A DNA stretch of 64,000 bases, from the NCBI GenBank assembly GCA_021234535.1, contig CM037842.1, forward strand, positions 27,242,308 to 27,306,307. Direction: 5' to 3'. The notes under the pieces were generated by a model. The model saw only the letters and a list, made by a program, of their open reading frames with translations, ran no database searches and was not told where the DNA came from. Of the stretch, positions 60,801 through 64,000 are shown piece after piece; positions within the stretch are counted from its first letter, which is position 1; every line of letters starts with the position of its first letter. The DNA comes from Stichopus chloronotus. Its lineage: Eukaryota > Echinodermata > Holothuroidea > Aspidochirotida > Stichopodidae. The position numbers were made by a program, and so were the translations under genes.

Positions 60801-61010
60801 TTTCGTCGTATATAATTTAACGATATGTTTACACTAGGATACAGACTTGACTGTAATCAGCAATCGTAATCGATATTTAGACATATAGCACAAGGAAACT
60901 ATCTTTAAAAGCTGCTTTGACATGTTTCGGAGATGATTTTGAATCCTACCTTGACCACTGGCGTAATGAGAGATGAACAGAACACGCAGCAGACTTAAAT
61001 AAAACTTCAT
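57444..61010 (-). CDS. Gene B: paralogue of gene A with two single-base frame breaks
   Basis: Same four-exon plan as gene A with identical phases: 61010-60950, 60374-59170, 58436-58176 and 57802-57444. If the two extra bases in exon 2 are ignored it encodes 627 residues: signal peptide (MKFYLSLLRVLFISHYASG), IgGFc_N domain, two HYR repeats, one transmembrane helix (about 596-620) and tail NQQIGQN. Extra bases lie at about 59727 and 59505, found by comparison with gene A. As given, the frame fails after QAPVE, before the last third of the IgGFc_N domain. It is either a young pseudogene or a functional gene with assembly errors; the splice sites, other exons and stop are all intact. It lies about 6.6 kb upstream of gene A in tandem orientation. 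Confidence 0.85.
58176..58436 (-). CDS. Gene B exon 3: HYR repeat 1
   Basis: 261 bases, phase 1-1, with two amino-acid differences from the gene A exon (E for D in RPGESFPP, I for V in FTDISGN). Intact frame and splice sites. Confidence 0.93.
58437..59169. other. Gene B intron 2
   Basis: Non-coding. The first ~25 bases beside exon 3 still resemble the gene A intron (TGTAAAATGGAATAA versus TGCAAAATGAAATAA); the rest does not. Confidence 0.55.
59170..60374 (-). pseudogene. Gene B exon 2: IgGFc_N domain, frame broken twice
   Basis: Begins GNRRLRHILALTSIHTECRM and reads intact to DFQAPVE. One extra base (GTAGAA-G-TCATGG on the - strand) moves the frame to SWGSYFLVTKFMGQTTFMMR. A second extra base (TACAT-A-GGTG) moves it again to SANPTMVMLPPLDRAIKGPL and IVGIGYTDGYTIGYSYQMMY. 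Donor GAAG|GTACAG. Length 1205 versus an in-frame 1203. Confidence 0.88.
60950..61010 (-). CDS. Gene B exon 1: start and signal peptide
   Basis: 61 coding bases, as in gene A: MKFYLSLLRVLFISHYASGQ plus one base, donor CAAG|GTAGGA. Met, length and phase are shared with the paralogue. Confidence 0.88.
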
Positions 61011-62084
61011 TTTGGTTGTAATGTCTATGGTAGGAATGTAGAAGGACACTTTAAGAGTTAATGATTTCATAATTTTAAGAACAATAACATATCATACACA
61101 AACACACACACACAATAAAAAAAAATCATTATTATTATCACTGTGTATTCAAACGTCCTCATGGTGTATCACTGTGTACTATGACACATTGGAGTAACTA
61201 CTCTGCCAACCAATCCGAATACGTAGGCAACAAACCCACAGAATACATTTCGTCTCATTATAGCACAGTTCTGTGTGTTCCCAAGTAAAGCAATCGGTGT
61301 ACAGATCTTTCTATCCGGCGGGTGGAAATTCAACTTTTCGTCGGGCCATGTTAAAGATTTATCAACGATCACTTACAAGCATTGCAAGCAATCCCAAAAT
61401 ATACCAGTTCTATACATGGATACTATAATTTAACAATTATTAATATTCCCAAAATGATCGACTATGTACAATGTACTGTGTGATGTTAGTGTACTTCTTT
61501 CAAACAGTGGGTCATTGTCCATCGCACCTGTTAGTAGACCTCAATGCTACGCTTAAAATATGCCACATTCCATTTGTGATTGATGCATTTAAACCTTCAA
61601 ATGATAAAAAAATGCATTTAACGTATAATGAAATTGAACTTTATTCATGACGGCATGTTATGAAGGAAAATAATACCCATAAAGCTAGCACTAGCATTTA
61701 GTTGTTAGAACTAGTCACTTTCCTTCCAGCATTTGTTGTTCGATCGAAGAGTAAAATCAAAGTTTACTGCTTTGGTTTACTAAATTAAGAACGACACTTG
61801 CCTCTAGATAAAAAAGGAATAAAAAATACCACATTCCATTAACAATTGACAGAAATGTATAAGACAAATTAATAAATGCTCATTGGAAAAACTTGTAAGA
61901 CATTCACCCATAAAAAAATGTACTTTAATTTTCAAACTTCCTCCTTAAGGTACGTCGTAAATAAACTAGCTAACAAAGGCCAATGTCACTCCATGTACAA
62001 TGAATAGTAAAATGAGAAGATAAACAGCTGCAGATACCCACTAAACGATATGTAGAAGAAAGATTTAGTTGACGTTCGTTTTCA
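61011..62084. other. upstream flank of gene B
   Basis: AT-rich, with a short (CA)n/poly-A stretch near 61098-61126. The - strand frame 61169-61372 has no family features. Confidence 0.45.
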
Positions 62085-62250
62085 CGAAGAATTCCGTAAG
62101 CAGTAACGATACTGGACCGAATTCTACAAACCTAAATGATGTACCGTTGAAGCAAAAAGAACACGTGCATGGCACGGACTTCAACGCTTCTGTATACACC
62201 GAAATCATTCAAGTTCAAACGTGTGACGATGTCACGTAAATGTATCAAAT
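62085..62250 (-). promoter_or_regulatory. conserved block upstream of gene B (candidate promoter or 5' UTR exon)
   Basis: Counterpart of 52205-52390, about 1.1 kb before the gene B ATG. On the - strand CATCATTTAGGTTTG...CGGTCCAGTATC is the best preserved part. Function unproven. Confidence 0.4.
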
Positions 62251-62849
62251 TAAATAGATTACTACAGGGGCATCGATACCGGTAATCTTTAAATCTCTAC
62301 ACAAATGAACAAGATTCAAAGTCTAAGAAAGAAATGCACATACCCCACCGGTATAACTTCATTTCCTTAAATGTATTAAAAAAATATTGCGGCAGTCGAA
62401 TTACTCGACAAATCTTAATTTTTACAGACTGTAATTTTTTTTCTCCTTTTGCTAATCTGTAGCTATAATGAGTATTTCTAATCCAAGCAAAGTATACACT
62501 TTTTTCATATTAATATAATCTTTACTTTTTTAACATACCGCTACAATACGTATGAATGAATGATTGGATGAATGAATTGATGGATGGATGAATGAACGGT
62601 TTAAGCACAGCCTCCACGCTTGACAACAGGCGTGTACGGTCGTGATGAAAACATGTAAACGTCATAAATAATAAGAGACGTAATTGGAAAACCTTACACA
62701 TTCAGTCACGATAATAAAGGTGCCACCAATATTGATGTTATCGAAAAGACTGTCACTGCCTACAGGAATAATACTGGTTTCATATAGGGTTCAAACACTG
62801 CAGGAAGTGAGAATTCATCCAAGAATTTAAAACGGATTAACACTGTTGA

Positions 62850-63330
62850 TTGTCATGATTCAGGAAGGCAGGAGAGAAGGACTTATACACCTGATCAACA
62901 ATCTTAAGACCAAGGCTTTGAATTTCCATGTATAAGATACGAATACAAATAATAAACAGAACGTGGCCAAGGACAGACCTTCAGGACCCGAGGATGTGGG
63001 GACAGACCTGAGGAACTCCATACTCAATATCGGTTTAGCTACAGAAACTACTTTAACTCTCTGAGACCTGCCATTGAGCATAGAACCATTTAGAAGTAAT
63101 ACCACGTATACCGATATTATGACACAGAACGGCAAGCAAGTTTATCATGATCCACATTTTTAACAGTAGCAGTGGGATCAAGAAGAATAAGAACAGAAAC
63201 ATTATTGGCATTAGCAGCAAATAACGTATCATAAATGATCTTACGTAAGTAAGATAATTGTAATAAGTGTGGAGTTGATAACGATCCATGTGATTATTTA
63301 AACGTTTAAGTACAACGCTCCCAACCAGTC
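62850..63330 (-). pseudogene. decayed LINE reverse transcriptase fragment
   Basis: On the - strand, pieces in shifting frames give VSVLILLDPTATVKNVDHDK (the usual LLLLDLSAAFDTVDH block with the catalytic Asp region eroded), GIRGITSKWFY (GIRG-x-x-x-x-WF), LNGRSQRV and GLSLATFCLLFVFVSY (GSVLGPLLF-like). This order is that of jockey/CR1-type LINE polymerases. Several frame changes and stops; dead. Confidence 0.6.
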
Positions 63331-63339
63331 CCAACCGCT

Positions 63340-64000
63340 TTACCAGTACACTGAGGATAGGAAAGAGACCGATAATTAGAAAAAAAAATGTTTGTCTTAG
63401 TAGGTTTTTTTTTAAATTAAGAACGTAATCAGATTTTTTGACACCATTTAGAGAACCCGTAAAGTGAGAAATATCAACGATCTTAAATCAGACAAATGTC
63501 ACACTGCTACATATATCTCCATACGCCTACCCTTAAAATATGTATTCCTACTACATAATCATTGATTTATACTATTGTGATATTTTTTTTTCATTCTAGT
63601 ATAACCTTTACTCGTGCTATGATAATCTTTATTCATATTTTGTAGTCACACTGACTGTAATATTTATTCAAAACACTGTAATCGTTTTACTTAATGTAAT
63701 ATTTATTTCCACCTTGTAATCTTTATTCACACTGTTTTAAAAATTATTTATACCATTGCAGTCCTTTTTTGTGCTCATTGTATTCTTTGTCCACACCCAG
63801 TCATCTCGCTATTTTGTGATTTCTCTTAATTGCGATGGCTTTCTCCAATACGCGAAATCCCGCGTTTGCTTAACCACCGTTATGTTTTTAGAAAATATCA
63901 TGTCTTGAAGACATACCGTGTATCAGGAAGATACATACCGACCTAATATTATCAGTATGTGGATCACTTCTGCATATCACCGCATTGAAAATGATATCCA
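63340..64000. other. degenerate AT-rich tandem-like sequence
   Basis: From about 63590 to 63790, phrases such as TGTAATCTTTATTCACACTGT recur loosely about every 30 bases. Nothing coding recognised. Confidence 0.4.

Noticed and set aside
1..64000. tRNA, rRNA or bacterial-type operons
   Set aside because: No rRNA blocks or convincing cloverleaf were seen, and gene structure is eukaryotic throughout; a tRNA scan was not possible by eye.

Overview
This window is eukaryotic genomic DNA: AT-rich, intron-dense, with GT-AG introns and many transposon relics and minisatellites. The gene content (an SLC37-type sugar-phosphate exchanger, and two cell-surface proteins joining an IgGFc-binding N-terminal domain to hyalin HYR repeats) together with DIRS-like and Penelope-like retroelements and TTAA-flanked MITEs points to a marine deuterostome. 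An echinoderm is most likely, and a sea cucumber is plausible. The species cannot be fixed from sequence alone.

Layout: (1) About 1.0-33.5 kb, + strand: 13 recognisable exons of an SLC37A1/A2-like glucose-6-phosphate/phosphate antiporter. The N-terminal exons lie before the window. All junction phases agree, but exon 4 carries a one-base frame break. Its introns hold minisatellites (23-bp units at 5.7-6.3 kb, 25-bp units at 8.7-9.0 kb, a 220-bp higher-order array at 30.5-32.8 kb), several TIR elements, and a GC-rich 1.2-kb DIRS-derived insert bounded by 29-bp inverted repeats. (2) About 33.5-43.2 kb: no further host gene recognised; a TTAA-flanked element and a LINE relic. (3) 43.3-50.8 kb, - strand: complete gene A (signal peptide, IgGFc_N, HYR, HYR, TM, short tail; 624 aa). 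Its last intron holds two Penelope-like relics embedded in (TA)n tracts, and a hAT MITE with a perfect 8-bp TSD sits in its first intron. (4) 57.4-61.0 kb, - strand: gene B, a tandem paralogue with the same exon plan and phases but two single-base frame breaks in its large exon. (5) 61.0-64.0 kb: upstream sequence of gene B and a decayed LINE.

The main points of interest are: a HYR exon that is about 98% identical between the paralogues while its neighbouring exons have clearly diverged (exon-level gene conversion); the inverted-repeat-bounded DIRS and Penelope structures; four TTAA/TIR elements of T2-MITE type, one with another TIR element nested in it; an eight-monomer 220-bp satellite; and three single-base insertions in otherwise intact coding exons, which suggests either uncorrected assembly errors or early pseudogenes. 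Everything was read by eye; no database search was run.
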